From Lentzea terrae (GTDB lineage: Bacteria > Actinomycetota > Actinomycetes > Mycobacteriales > Pseudonocardiaceae): a stretch of DNA of 64,000 bases. The DNA lies in NCBI RefSeq assembly GCF_003265345.1, contig NZ_QFWW01000004.1, positions 279,846 to 343,845 on the forward strand, written 5' to 3'. The first letter of the stretch is position 1. Every line of letters begins with the position of its first letter. Shown here piece after piece: positions 50,997 to 59,797 of the stretch. The position numbers were made by a program, and so were the translations under genes. The notes below the pieces were generated by a model. It searched no databases, was not told the DNA's origin, and saw nothing but the letters and a program-made list of their open reading frames with translations.

Positions 50997-52031
50997 ATGA
51001 AGCGTCGCAACCTCACCGCCGCGGTGTGCCTCGCGCTCGCCGGTGCACTCACACTGACCGCCTGTGGCGGTGGCGCCACCGGCTCCGGCAGCGGTGGCGT
51101 CGGCCCGATCGGCGCCGACCACCCGCGGGCCGACACCGACTTCTGGAACTCGTACATCAAGTACTTCCCGGAGAAGGCCAAGGAACTCGGCATCAACCTG
51201 CTGAACCCCACCAACTCGCAGAACAAGGTGGAGAACCTGGTCGCCAACGCCCAGTCGCTGCAGTCGCAGGGCGCCAAGGCGATCGTGATGGCCCCGCAGG
51301 ACACCGGCGCGATCGCGTCCACTTTGGACCGACTGGACAAGGCCGGCATCCCGGTGGTCACCGTCGACACCCGTCCGGACAAGGGCAAGACCTACATGGT
51401 CGTGCGCGCGGACAACAAGGCCTACGGCGAGAAGGCGTGCAAGTTCCTCGGCGACAAGCTGCAGGGCAAGGGCAAGGTCGTCGAGTTCCAGGGGTCGCTG
51501 TCGTCGGTCAACGGTCGTGACCGCTCCGAAGCGTTCGCCGCCTGCATGAAGCAGAACTACCCCGGCATCACGGTGTTCGAGGAGCCGACCGAGTGGGAGG
51601 GCACCAAGGCGTCCGCGGCCCTGCAGACGCGGCTCAACCAGCACCCGGACATCAACGGCATCTACATGCAGGCAGGTGGCGCGTTCCTCGCGCCGACGCT
51701 GCAGCTGCTGCGGCAGAAGAACCTGATCGTCCCGCCGACCGACCCGAAGCACATCTTCATCGTCTCCAACGACGGCATCCCGGCGGAGCTGGAGGCCATC
51801 CGCAAGGGTGAGATCGACGCGACGGTGTCGCAGCCGGCAGACCTCTACGCGAAGTGGGCGCTGTTCTACGCCAAGGCGGCCGTGGAGAAGCAGACGTTCA
51901 AGCCCGGCAAGACCGACCACGACTCCACCATCGTCGACGTCGGCGATGGGCGCCTGGAGGACCAGCTGCCCGCGCCGCTGATCACCAAGGAGAACGTGGA
52001 CGACAAGGCCTTCTGGGGCAACCAGATCTGA
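50997..52031 (+). CDS. Sugar ABC transporter substrate-binding lipoprotein (RbsB type)
   Basis: 344 residues. Signal peptide ending LTLTAC (lipid Cys23), then a periplasmic-binding fold of the ribose/xylose class: KAIVMAPQDTGAIASTLDRL, GIPVVTVDTRP, FIVSNDGIPAELEAIRKGEI. It should bind the imported 6-deoxysugar (L-fucose likely). AAAGG lies 10 nt before the ATG. Co-transcribed with ATPase and permease genes. Confidence 0.93.
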   Translation: MKRRNLTAAVCLALAGALTLTACGGGATGSGSGGVGPIGADHPRADTDFWNSYIKYFPEKAKELGINLLNPTNSQNKVENLVANAQSLQSQGAKAIVMAPQDTGAIASTLDRLDKAGIPVVTVDTRPDKGKTYMVVRADNKAYGEKACKFLGDKLQGKGKVVEFQGSLSSVNGRDRSEAFAACMKQNYPGITVFEEPTEWEGTKASAALQTRLNQHPDINGIYMQAGGAFLAPTLQLLRQKNLIVPPTDPKHIFIVSNDGIPAELEAIRKGEIDATVSQPADLYAKWALFYAKAAVEKQTFKPGKTDHDSTIVDVGDGRLEDQLPAPLITKENVDDKAFWGNQI

Positions 52032-53506
52032 TGAACGACTTCGCTGCAGTCGCGCGTGGCGTGACGAAACGGTTCGGGCGGACGCTCGCGTTGGACGACG
52101 TGGGCATCGAGATCCGGGCCGGTGAGTCGCACGCGCTCGTGGGCCGCAACGGCGCGGGCAAGTCGACGTTGGTCTCCGTCCTCACCGGCATGCAGGTGCC
52201 GGACGCGGGCGAGGTCAGCTTCTTCGGCGAGCCCGCGCCGTCCGTCGCCGACCGCGCGGCGTGGCGGCGTCACGTCGCGTGCGTGTACCAGAAGTCGACG
52301 GTCGTGCCCGAGCTGTCGGTCGCCGAGAACCTGTTCATCAACCGGCAGGACCTCGGCGGCGGTCTGATCAGCTGGAAGAAGCTGAAGGCCGAGGCTGCCG
52401 CGCTGCTGGAGACCTACGACGTGGCGGTGCGGCCGGACGAGCTGGTGTCCGCGCTGACCGTCGAGCAGCGGCAGCTCGTCGAGATCGCGCGGGCGTTGTC
52501 GGTCGGCTCCCGGTTCGTGATCCTCGACGAGCCGACCGCGCAGCTCGACGGTCCCGCGATCGAGCGGCTGTTCGACCGGATGAGGTCGTTGCAGGACAAG
52601 GGAGTGACGTTCCTGTTCATCTCCCACCACCTGCAGGAGGTCTACGAGGTCTGCCAGACGGTGACGGTCTACCGCGACGCGCGGCACATCGTCACCGCTC
52701 CGGTGGCCGAGATGTCCAAACCGGACCTGATCGAGGCGATGACCGGTGAGGCCGGTGGGCTGAACGTGCCCAGCGGTGCGGACCGGCCGTCGTCTTCGGA
52801 CGAGGTCCTGCAGGTGAAGTCGTTGAGCGGTGACCACTTCTCGGACATCTCGCTGTCGGCGACCCGTGGCGAGGTCATCGGGCTCGCGGGCAGTGCGTCG
52901 TCAGGCAAGCACGAGTTCGCCGAGACCGTCTACGGGCTGCGCAAGCCGGCTGCCGGGTCGATCTCGGTCGACGGTGCGGTGGTGCGCGGCGGGGACGTTC
53001 CGGCGGCTTTGCAGGCCGGAATCGGCTGTGTGCCTCGGGATCGCCACCACCAGGGCCTCGTGCTGGACCTGTCGATCGCGGAGAACGCGACGATGAGCAC
53101 GGCGAGCGCGTTCGTGTGGCCGTCGGCGCAACGGTCTGCGGGCGCCACCGCGATCGCCTCGTACGACGTCAAGGCGTCCGGACCGGACCAGCCGGTGTCC
53201 GACCTGTCCGGCGGCAACCAGCAGAAGGTCGTGATGGCGCGGGCACTCGCCGGCGACCCGTCCGTGCTGGTGCTGATCAACCCGACCGCGGGTGTGGACG
53301 TGAAGTCCAAGGAGTCGCTGCTCGGGGTGGTCGACGCGCAGGCCCGCCGGGGCAAGGCGGCGATCGTCGTCTCCGACGAGCTGGACGACCTGCGGGTCTG
53401 CGACCGTGTTCTGGTGCTGTTCCACGGCCAGGTCGTGCGCGAGTTCGCACGCGGCTGGCGCGACCAGGAACTCATTGCGGCTATTGAAGGAATGAGCTCG
53501 GAATGA
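52031..53506 (+). CDS. Sugar ABC transporter ATP-binding protein (RbsA type)
   Basis: 491 residues from the ATG overlapping the previous TGA. Two ABC domains. The first is canonical: Walker A VGRNGAGKST, signature region ALTVEQRQLVEIARAL, Walker B FVILDEPTAQLD, and HHL switch. The second has Walker A GSASSGKHE (weak), signature LSGGNQQKV and LVLINPTAGVDV, where Walker B Asp and catalytic Glu are replaced by Ile and Asn. The second site is therefore probably inactive, as often happens in RbsA-type proteins. Couples ATP hydrolysis to import. Confidence 0.93.
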   Translation: MNDFAAVARGVTKRFGRTLALDDVGIEIRAGESHALVGRNGAGKSTLVSVLTGMQVPDAGEVSFFGEPAPSVADRAAWRRHVACVYQKSTVVPELSVAENLFINRQDLGGGLISWKKLKAEAAALLETYDVAVRPDELVSALTVEQRQLVEIARALSVGSRFVILDEPTAQLDGPAIERLFDRMRSLQDKGVTFLFISHHLQEVYEVCQTVTVYRDARHIVTAPVAEMSKPDLIEAMTGEAGGLNVPSGADRPSSSDEVLQVKSLSGDHFSDISLSATRGEVIGLAGSASSGKHEFAETVYGLRKPAAGSISVDGAVVRGGDVPAALQAGIGCVPRDRHHQGLVLDLSIAENATMSTASAFVWPSAQRSAGATAIASYDVKASGPDQPVSDLSGGNQQKVVMARALAGDPSVLVLINPTAGVDVKSKESLLGVVDAQARRGKAAIVVSDELDDLRVCDRVLVLFHGQVVREFARGWRDQELIAAIEGMSSE

Positions 53507-54519
53507 CGAAAGCCATGACTCCGCCGGTCTCGGCTCCCACGCCGCCTGGGAAGCAGAAGTTCCAGTTCGCGCGGTACCAGGACCTCGCGCTGGTCCCCGT
53601 GATCATTCTTTTGCTGATCATCGGTGCGATCCTGTCGCCGATCTTCCTCACGCCCGGCAACCTGATCGCGGTGCTGACCCAGCAGAGCGAGCTGTCGTTG
53701 CTGGTGCTCGGCCAGGCGATGATCCTCATCGTCGGCAAGATGGACCTGTCGCTCGAGTCGACGGTCGGTCTCGCGCCCGCGCTGGCGGTCGCGTTGATCA
53801 TCCCGGCGACGTCCGGCGGGCTCGACGTCGGGCTGGCGGCGTGGATGGCGCTGCCGTTGTGCCTGCTCATCGGCGTGGTGGTCGGTGGCCTGAACGGGTT
53901 CCTGATCCTGAAGGTCGGGCTGTCCGGGTTCATGGTGACCCTGGGCATGCTGACCATGCTGCGCGGTCTGCAGCTCGCGATCACCGAGGGCAAGTCGCTG
54001 ATCGACGTGCCGGAGTCGTTCCTGTACCTGGGATCCACGTCCTGGCTCGGACTGCCCGCGGCGGTGTGGATCTGCGTCGTCTGTTACGCGGTGGGCATCT
54101 TCGTGCTGAAGTACCTGCGTGCCGGGCGGTCGCTGTACGCGATCGGCGGCAACTCGGAGGCCGCCCGTGCCGCCGGTATCCGGGTGGACCGCGTGGTGTG
54201 GACCGTGCTGATCATCGGTTCGGTGCTGGCTGTGGTCGCGGGCATCCTGATGACCGGCCGGCTCGGCTCGGTGGCCGCGACGCAGGGCGAGGGCATGATC
54301 TTCCAGGTCTTCGCGGCCGCGGTGATCGGCGGGATCTCGTTGCAGGGAGGCAAGGGCACGCTGTTCGGTGCGCTGTCCGGCGTGCTGATGCTCGGCCTGG
54401 TCGAGCAGATCCTGCGCCTGCAGGGTGTTTCCGGCTTCTACATCAAGGCCTCGTACGGTGCCGTGATCATCCTCGCGCTGATCGTGACCCGGTTCGCGAC
54501 CGGGCAGAAGCAGGAGTGA
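53503..54519 (+). CDS. Sugar ABC transporter permease (RbsC type)
   Basis: 338 residues with about ten membrane helices. CUT2 marks: LGQAMILIVGKMDLSLES, GLNGFLILKVGLSGFMVTLG, YAIGGNSEAARAAGIRVDRV (the ATPase contact loop) and FAAAVIGGISLQGGKGTLFG. Forms the membrane channel with the RbsA-type ATPase whose gene it overlaps by 4 nt. Confidence 0.93.
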   Translation: MTKAMTPPVSAPTPPGKQKFQFARYQDLALVPVIILLLIIGAILSPIFLTPGNLIAVLTQQSELSLLVLGQAMILIVGKMDLSLESTVGLAPALAVALIIPATSGGLDVGLAAWMALPLCLLIGVVVGGLNGFLILKVGLSGFMVTLGMLTMLRGLQLAITEGKSLIDVPESFLYLGSTSWLGLPAAVWICVVCYAVGIFVLKYLRAGRSLYAIGGNSEAARAAGIRVDRVVWTVLIIGSVLAVVAGILMTGRLGSVAATQGEGMIFQVFAAAVIGGISLQGGKGTLFGALSGVLMLGLVEQILRLQGVSGFYIKASYGAVIILALIVTRFATGQKQE

Positions 54520-54525
54520 TCTTCG

Positions 54526-54837
54526 TTGGAAACCGTTGCGCTGCACACCCGGCTTCGTGAGGGGAAAGAAGCTGACTATGACCGCGTTCACGCCACCATT
54601 CCTGCGGAACTAGACGTCGCTCTGCGCGAGGCCGGGGTGCACTCGTGGCGGATCTGGCGGTCCGGTCGCGAGCTCTTCCACCTCGTGGAAGTGGACGACT
54701 ATCGCGCGATGCGCGCCCATCTGGCTGAGCACCCGGCGAACATTCCGTGGCAGGCTCAGATGGCAGAACTGCTGGAGGTCGAGGACGACTACTCCGGCGC
54801 GGAACCCGATGTGCGACTCGTGTGGGAGCTGCCGTGA
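54526..54837 (+). CDS. L-rhamnose/L-fucose mutarotase family protein
   Basis: 103 residues of the small ferredoxin-like RhaM fold: HTRLREGKEADYDRVHATIP, HSWRIWRSGRELFHLVEVDDY, and a C-terminal MAELLEVEDDY. Catalyses interconversion of alpha and beta anomers of a 6-deoxy-L-sugar, feeding the dehydrogenase next to it. The start is a TTG at 54526 with AGGAG 9 nt upstream. Overlaps the next gene by 4 nt. Confidence 0.88.
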   Translation: METVALHTRLREGKEADYDRVHATIPAELDVALREAGVHSWRIWRSGRELFHLVEVDDYRAMRAHLAEHPANIPWQAQMAELLEVEDDYSGAEPDVRLVWELP

Positions 54838-55790
54838 AGGTTGCTGTTTCTCGTCTGGGCTTCGGTGCCGCGCCGATCGGCAACCTGTACCGGGAGATCT
54901 CCGACGAGGAGGCGTTCGGTGCGGTCGAGGCGGCGTGGCAGACAGGTGTCCGGTACTTCGACACCGCGCCGCACTACGGGCTCGGGTTGTCGGAACGGCG
55001 GTTGGGCGTCGCGTTGGCCGGCCGTCCGCGCGACGAGTACGTGATCTCCACGAAGGTCGGGCGGTTGCTGGAACCGTTCGACGGCTCGGGGCTCGATGAC
55101 GAGGGTTTCGCGGTACCGCGGCACTTCCGGCGGATTCGGGACTACTCGGCGGACGGTGTTCGGCGGTCCATCGAGTCCTCTTTGGAGCGTCTGGACACGG
55201 ACCGGGTGGAGATCGTCTACATCCACGATCCCGACGACTACTGGGACGTGGCTTTTGGCGAGGCCTATCCGGCGCTGGAAGAACTGCGGTCGCAGGGTGT
55301 CGTGGGCGCGATCGGCGTCGGCATGAACCAGTGGGAGATGCCGGAGCGGTTCGTCCGCGAGACCGACATCGACGTGGTGATGCTGGCCGGGCGCTACACG
55401 TTGCTGGAACAGCCTGCGCTGGCGTCGTTCCTGCCTGCGTGTGTTGAGCGTGGTGTCTCCGTGGTGGCCTGCGGTGTCTTCAACTCCGGGCTGCTGTCCA
55501 AGCCGCTGGTGGCCACCGACGCGAAGTACAACTACGAGGACGCGCCTGCCTCGTTGGTTGCCCGTGCTCAGTCGATCGCCGAGGTGTGCGCGCGGCACCG
55601 CGTGACGTTGCCGGAGGCGGCGATCCAGTTCGCGCTGGGTCACCCCGCGGTGGTGTCGGTGGTGATCGGGTCGCGCACGGCCGAGCAGATGAACGCCAAT
55701 GCCACGTACTTCTCGGCGTCGATTCCCCCGGACCTGTGGACCGAGCTGAAGGCCCTCGGGCTGCTCGACCAGGAGGTGCCGACGCCGTGA
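54834..55790 (+). CDS. Aldo-keto reductase, L-fucose dehydrogenase type
   Basis: 318 residues from the GTG at 54834, which overlaps the previous TGA. AKR barrel: LGFGAAPIGNLYREI, YFDTAPHYGLGLSERRLG (Asp, Tyr), VISTKVGR (Lys), and VYIHDPDDYW in place of the usual His strand. C-terminal SVVIGSRTAEQM binds NAD(P). This branch (D-threo-aldose/L-fucose 1-dehydrogenase) oxidises the sugar to its lactone. The next gene encodes the lactonase. Confidence 0.9.
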   Translation: MKVAVSRLGFGAAPIGNLYREISDEEAFGAVEAAWQTGVRYFDTAPHYGLGLSERRLGVALAGRPRDEYVISTKVGRLLEPFDGSGLDDEGFAVPRHFRRIRDYSADGVRRSIESSLERLDTDRVEIVYIHDPDDYWDVAFGEAYPALEELRSQGVVGAIGVGMNQWEMPERFVRETDIDVVMLAGRYTLLEQPALASFLPACVERGVSVVACGVFNSGLLSKPLVATDAKYNYEDAPASLVARAQSIAEVCARHRVTLPEAAIQFALGHPAVVSVVIGSRTAEQMNANATYFSASIPPDLWTELKALGLLDQEVPTP

Positions 55791-56617
55791 TCGTCGACGC
55801 GCACCACCACCTGTGGGACCTGTCGGTGCGGGACCAGGACTGGATCACCGACCCGCCGATGGGTGCGATCCGGCGGTCGTTCCTGGAGCCGGACTTCGTT
55901 GCCGCGGCTCCTGAGGTGTCGGCTTCGGTGCTGGTGCAGACGGTGTGCGTGCCGGAGGAGACGCCGGAGTTCCTTGCCGTGGCGGCTTCTTCTTCCGTCG
56001 TGGGTGCGGTGGTGGGCTGGACCGATCTGACTTCTGCGGCCGTCGGCGATGAGCTCGCGGCGTTGACCGGCGGCCCTCATGGCGCGTGGCTGCGCGGGAT
56101 CCGGCACCAGGTGCAGAGCGAGCCGGACCCGGAGTGGCTGTGCCGCAAGGACGTCTGGCACGGGCTGGCGGCGGTTGGCGCTCATGGGTTGAGCTACGAG
56201 CTGTTGACGTTGCCGCACCAGCTGCCGGCGGCACGTCGCACGGTGGCGGCGTTGCCTCAGGTCTCTTTTGTGGTGGACCACTGCTCGAAGCCCGCGATCG
56301 GGTCGGATGTCGGCGAGTGGGCCGAGCTGATCCGGTCGATGGCGGCGCACGAGAACGTGACGTGCAAGCTGTCCGGGCTGGTCACCGAGGCTGACTGGAA
56401 GTCGTGGACCGTTGCCGACCTGCGGCCGTACTTCGAGGTCGTGCTGGACGCGTTCGGTGTCGATCGCCTGATGTTCGGCTCGGACTGGCCGGTGTGCCTG
56501 TTGGCCGCTTCTTATTCCGAGTGGCTGGGTGCGGCTCAGGAGCTGGTGTCGGAGCTGTCACCCGACGAGCAGGCCGCGATCTTCGCGGGCACTGCTCGCC
56601 GGGTGTACGGGCTCTAG
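55787..56617 (+). CDS. Amidohydrolase-family L-fucono-lactonase
   Basis: 276 residues from the GTG at 55787 (GTGA overlap). Amidohydrolase-2 barrel: VDAHHHLWDLS with metal-binding His pair, FVVDHCSKP, KLSGLVTEADW and LMFGSDWPVC with the conserved Asp. In the fucose route this family opens L-fucono-lactone to L-fuconate. Last gene of the operon; its stop overlaps the convergent dapA stop by 4 nt. Confidence 0.9.
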   Translation: MIVDAHHHLWDLSVRDQDWITDPPMGAIRRSFLEPDFVAAAPEVSASVLVQTVCVPEETPEFLAVAASSSVVGAVVGWTDLTSAAVGDELAALTGGPHGAWLRGIRHQVQSEPDPEWLCRKDVWHGLAAVGAHGLSYELLTLPHQLPAARRTVAALPQVSFVVDHCSKPAIGSDVGEWAELIRSMAAHENVTCKLSGLVTEADWKSWTVADLRPYFEVVLDAFGVDRLMFGSDWPVCLLAASYSEWLGAAQELVSELSPDEQAAIFAGTARRVYGL

Positions 56618-57474
56618 ACGAACAGCGCCTGCAGTTCGTCGATGAGCTTCGGCGTGGCCTCGGCGAGCGGTTCGCGGACCGGGCCCGCCGGCAGCCCCAG
56701 CAGGTTGAGCGCGGCCTTGACCGCGACGGCACCCGGCTCGCGGGTCATGATCGCGGTGATCACCGGCAGCATGGCCTGGTGGCGGCGCAGGGCTTCCTTG
56801 TTGTCGCCCTCGTCGTAGGCGTCGAGCATCGCCTTGATCTCGCTGCCGACGACGTGGCCGACGGTGCTGACCGTGCCGACGCCGCCGATCGAGTACAGCG
56901 GCAGGATCAGCTCGTCGTTGCCGGAGTAGAAGTCCAGCCCGGTCTCGGCGATCACCCGTGCGGTTGCCAGCAGGTCGACCTTGCAGTCCTTCACGCCGAC
57001 GATCCGCGGGTGCTCCGACAGTCGGAGCAGCGTCTCGGTCTCGATCGCGGTGGCCGTGCGGCCGGGGATGTCGTAGAGCAGCGCCGGGAGGCCGCTCGCG
57101 TCGGCGACCTGCCTGAAGTGGTTCTCGACGCCTTCCTGCGTGGGCTTGCTGTAGTACGGCGTGACGACGAGCAGGCCGTCCGCGCCGTTCTCCTCGGCCT
57201 GCCTGGCGAGCTCGATGGTGTGGCGGGTGGAGTTGGTGCCGACGCCGGCGAGCACCTTGGCCTTCTGCCCGACTGCTTCGGAGACGGCCTTGATGACCTG
57301 CGCCTTCTCGGCGTCGGTGGTCGTCGGGGCCTCGCCGGTCGTGCCGTTGACGACCAGCCCGTCCACGCGTTGTTTGTCGACGAGGTGCGCCGCCAGCTCC
57401 TGCGCACCCTTGAGATCCAGGTCACCGTCGGGGGTGAACGGGGTGACCATCGCTACCAGCACTCGTCCGAACAT
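56614..57474 (-). CDS. dapA: 4-hydroxy-tetrahydrodipicolinate synthase (DapA family)
   Basis: 286 residues. Class I aldolase barrel: GTTGE at 44-48, VVTPYYSKPT, Tyr134 in YDIPGRT with Arg139, and Schiff-base Lys162 in VGVKD. All residues of true DapA are present, which favours the lysine-pathway enzyme (pyruvate plus aspartate semialdehyde). Its place beside a fucose operon and a divergent LysR gene leaves room for a keto-acid aldolase role. Confidence 0.85.
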   Translation of the reverse strand: MFGRVLVAMVTPFTPDGDLDLKGAQELAAHLVDKQRVDGLVVNGTTGEAPTTTDAEKAQVIKAVSEAVGQKAKVLAGVGTNSTRHTIELARQAEENGADGLLVVTPYYSKPTQEGVENHFRQVADASGLPALLYDIPGRTATAIETETLLRLSEHPRIVGVKDCKVDLLATARVIAETGLDFYSGNDELILPLYSIGGVGTVSTVGHVVGSEIKAMLDAYDEGDNKEALRRHQAMLPVITAIMTREPGAVAVKAALNLLGLPAGPVREPLAEATPKLIDELQALFV

Positions 57475-57503
57475 GATTCCAGCGTGGCTCTAGTCTTCGC
57501 AAA

Positions 57504-57530
57504 GTTCCAGTTAGAAGTTCTGCTCGGAAC
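57504..57530. promoter_or_regulatory. Possible LysR operator between dapA and lysR-type gene
   Basis: GTTCC (57504-57508) and GGAAC (57526-57530) form an inverted repeat with a 17-nt AT-richer centre (CAGTTAGAAGTTCTGCTC), 15 nt before the LysR start. Position suits autoregulation and control of the divergent dapA. Confidence 0.35.
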
Positions 57531-57545
57531 GTTAAGCTGAGCTTT

Positions 57546-58424
57546 GTGTTGGACGTTCGACGGCTACGGCTGCTCCACGCTCTGTCGGTCCACGGCACGG
57601 TCACGGCCGCTGCCGAGGCGCTGCACGTGACCTCTCCAGCGGTCTCCCAGCAACTGGCCGCGCTGGAACGCGAGGCCGGCGTCGCCCTGGTCGAACGGGA
57701 CGGCCGTCGGTTGACGTTGACCCGCGCCGGGCACGTGCTGGCGGCCCACACGCAGCTGGTGCTGGATCAGCTGGCTGCGGCTGAGGCGGACTTGGCTTCG
57801 CTGCGAACTTCCGTGTCCGGCGTCGTGCGCATCGGGGCGTTCGTGTCTGTCGCCGCGTTGCTGCCGCGCGTGATCCAAGTGTTGCGATCGGCGCACGGGT
57901 CCGATGTGGACCTGTTCGTGCACGAGATGGAACCCGAGGCTTCGCTGCCTGCGTTGCGGCGCGGGGACATCGACGTCGCGGTCATCCACTCGTACAACAT
58001 CATGCCGCGGTCGCTGCCCACGTCCTGCGAGTCCTTCGAGCTGTTCGTGGAGCCGGTGAACGTGGCGCTGCCGCTGTCGGATCCGTTGGTGCAGCAGGAT
58101 TCCGTGGACCTGTCGGTGCTGGCGGATCGGCCGTGGATCATGCCTCGCACCGACGCCTCCTGCCACGAGCTGACGCAGCGCGCCTGTGGTGCCGCCGGGT
58201 TCGTGCCGCGGGCGCAGGCTTACTGCGACGACTTCAGCGTCACGTGCGGGCTCGTCGAGGCCGGGCTCGGTGTCGCGTTGGTGCCGTCCGTGGCTCGGCG
58301 GCCAGGGGTGGCGTTGCGGCCGTTGAAGCAGCAGGTGTTTCGGACCGTGTCGGCTGTGGTGCGGCATCGGGCGGACGGGCAGCCTGCCGTGCGTGCGGTG
58401 CTGGAGCAGCTACGCCAGGTCTGA
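57546..58424 (+). CDS. LysR-family transcriptional regulator
   Basis: 292 residues from a GTG. The N-terminal winged helix (LRLLHALSVHGTVTAAAEAL, VSQQLAALEREAGVALVERD) is a clear LysR type; the rest is a two-lobed periplasmic-binding-like effector domain (GVVRIGAFVSVAALLPRV). Divergent from dapA across 71 bp, so dapA is a likely target; the neighbouring sugar operon is another. Its end overlaps the convergent unknown gene by 15 nt. Confidence 0.9.
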   Translation: MLDVRRLRLLHALSVHGTVTAAAEALHVTSPAVSQQLAALEREAGVALVERDGRRLTLTRAGHVLAAHTQLVLDQLAAAEADLASLRTSVSGVVRIGAFVSVAALLPRVIQVLRSAHGSDVDLFVHEMEPEASLPALRRGDIDVAVIHSYNIMPRSLPTSCESFELFVEPVNVALPLSDPLVQQDSVDLSVLADRPWIMPRTDASCHELTQRACGAAGFVPRAQAYCDDFSVTCGLVEAGLGVALVPSVARRPGVALRPLKQQVFRTVSAVVRHRADGQPAVRAVLEQLRQV

Positions 58425-58958
58425 GTTCAGGTGGTGACGGCGGAATCCTGGGTCGGGTTCGCCGAATTCCAGGAGGTTTTCGTCGAGGCCGTTGGAGATG
58501 GTCACTCGTCCGTCCGGGAACGTGAAGCTGACGGCCACCATCCCGTCGGCGATGTTTCCGGCGGCGTATTCGAGCAGTTCGACCGCCTGGAGCCGTTGAT
58601 CCTGCAGAGCGACGGTCTCCGCTCGCGCGTCGTGTCGCCAGGCGAGCCGGAAGATGTAGTCGTCGGGGTGGCCTGAGTCGCCGGAAGTCCAGGCCGTCCG
58701 CGCGACCGGGTCGATGGCGTTCCAGGTGATGGACAGGGCGTCGAACTTCTGGTGGCTGATCTCGACCTGTTCGTGGTCGAAGTCGAGCAGGACTGGACCG
58801 TCGGCGAACCACTCGTCGTCGGCGAGGTCCCAGAGCAGCCAGGTGCGCCGCAGGTGGCGGCCCGCCAGCGCCTGGAGCCGTGGGCCGTGGGCGGCGGCGA
58901 TCGATGACAAGCCGTTGAGCCACTGGGGTTCGTAGCCCTGGATGTCGAAGTAGGACAC
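58410..58958 (-). CDS. Unknown protein
   Basis: 182 residues, not recognised. N-terminal helix with WLNGLSSIAAAHGPRLQAL, a WLLWDLADDEWFADGPVLLDF block, then alternating strands (QVEISHQKFDALSITWNAID, FRLAWRHDARAETVALQDQRLQ in separate segments). No signal peptide or membrane helix. It begins 3 nt after the GntR-gene stop, so the two are probably one transcript. Confidence 0.7.
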   Translation of the reverse strand: MSYFDIQGYEPQWLNGLSSIAAAHGPRLQALAGRHLRRTWLLWDLADDEWFADGPVLLDFDHEQVEISHQKFDALSITWNAIDPVARTAWTSGDSGHPDDYIFRLAWRHDARAETVALQDQRLQAVELLEYAAGNIADGMVAVSFTFPDGRVTISNGLDENLLEFGEPDPGFRRHHLNSDLA

Positions 58959-58961
58959 CGA

Positions 58962-59636
58962 TCAGGCCAGGTCGGAAAGCCACTGCTCGACGCCGGCCAC
59001 GTGCACCGTCGACCAGCTGCGCGCGAGCTCCGGCTGGTGCGCGGCCAGGGCGTCGACGATGGCGCGGTGCTCGGCGACCGTGCGGTCGACGGCGTTGGAC
59101 TGGGTGATGCCGCGCCAGATGCGCACGCGGACCGTGGGGCCGGCCAGCGTGTCGAGCAGCTGGGCCAGGTAGGCGTTGCCCGAGCACTGGGCGATGGCGC
59201 GGTGGAAGTCGAGGTCGTGTTCGACGAGCTCCTCGACGGACTTCGCGGACTCGGCGGCGTCGCACAACGCCCGCAGCTTGACGATCTCGTCCGCGTCGAC
59301 CCGCTGGGCGGCCATGGCGGCTGCGGCGGGCTCGAGGATGCGGCGGACCTGGAGCACTTCGAGCACCGAGTCTTCGCCGCGGTGCAGGTCGAGGACGAAC
59401 GAGAGCGCGCCGAGCAGGTCGTCGGCGCGCAGGGAAGAGACGTACGTGCCGTCGCCCTGACGCACGTCGAGCACTCGAACGAGTGATAGCGCCTTCACGG
59501 CCTCGCGCAGGGAGTTGCGCGAGAGACCGAGACGTTCGGCCAGGTCAGCCTCACGCGGGAGGCGATCGCCAGGCTTGAGCTCGCCCGAAACGATCATCTC
59601 CTTGACGCGCAGGATCGCATCGTCAGTGACTGCCAC
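58962..59636 (-). CDS. FadR-type (FCD domain) GntR transcriptional regulator
   Basis: 224 residues from the GTG at 59636 with GAGGGT 6 nt upstream; the frame is open to 59735 but the family starts at AVTDDAILRVKEMI. N-terminal winged helix with GDRLPREADLAERLGLSRNSLREAVKALSLVRVL; C-terminal all-helical FCD ligand domain with metal-binding Asp/His pattern (DLDFHRAIAQCSGN, EHRAIVDAL). FCD proteins sense small organic acids. A site like the one before the fucose operon lies 20 nt upstream of this start, so it probably controls that operon and itself. Confidence 0.9.
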   Translation of the reverse strand: MAVTDDAILRVKEMIVSGELKPGDRLPREADLAERLGLSRNSLREAVKALSLVRVLDVRQGDGTYVSSLRADDLLGALSFVLDLHRGEDSVLEVLQVRRILEPAAAAMAAQRVDADEIVKLRALCDAAESAKSVEELVEHDLDFHRAIAQCSGNAYLAQLLDTLAGPTVRVRIWRGITQSNAVDRTVAEHRAIVDALAAHQPELARSWSTVHVAGVEQWLSDLA

Positions 59637-59655
59637 GGCACCCTCAACTCGTCGT

Positions 59656-59670
59656 AGACCTCGGATGTCT
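59656..59670 (-). promoter_or_regulatory. Second copy of the fucose-operon operator
   Basis: Minus strand AGACATCCGAGGTCT matches ATACATCCGATGTAT (48023-48037) at 12 of 15 positions, including the central ACATCCGA. It lies 20 nt before the GntR start, where an autoregulatory site is expected. Confidence 0.5.
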
Positions 59671-59797
59671 GGCGTCCAGTATGCGCCACGGTTGGTCATC
59701 TTCCGCGCATCCCGGTTCGAATGGCCGTGGTTCACGAGTTGGGATGTGAGATGGTTATCTACTAACGATACGTGACGGGAACCCGTGTTGTCGCCAT

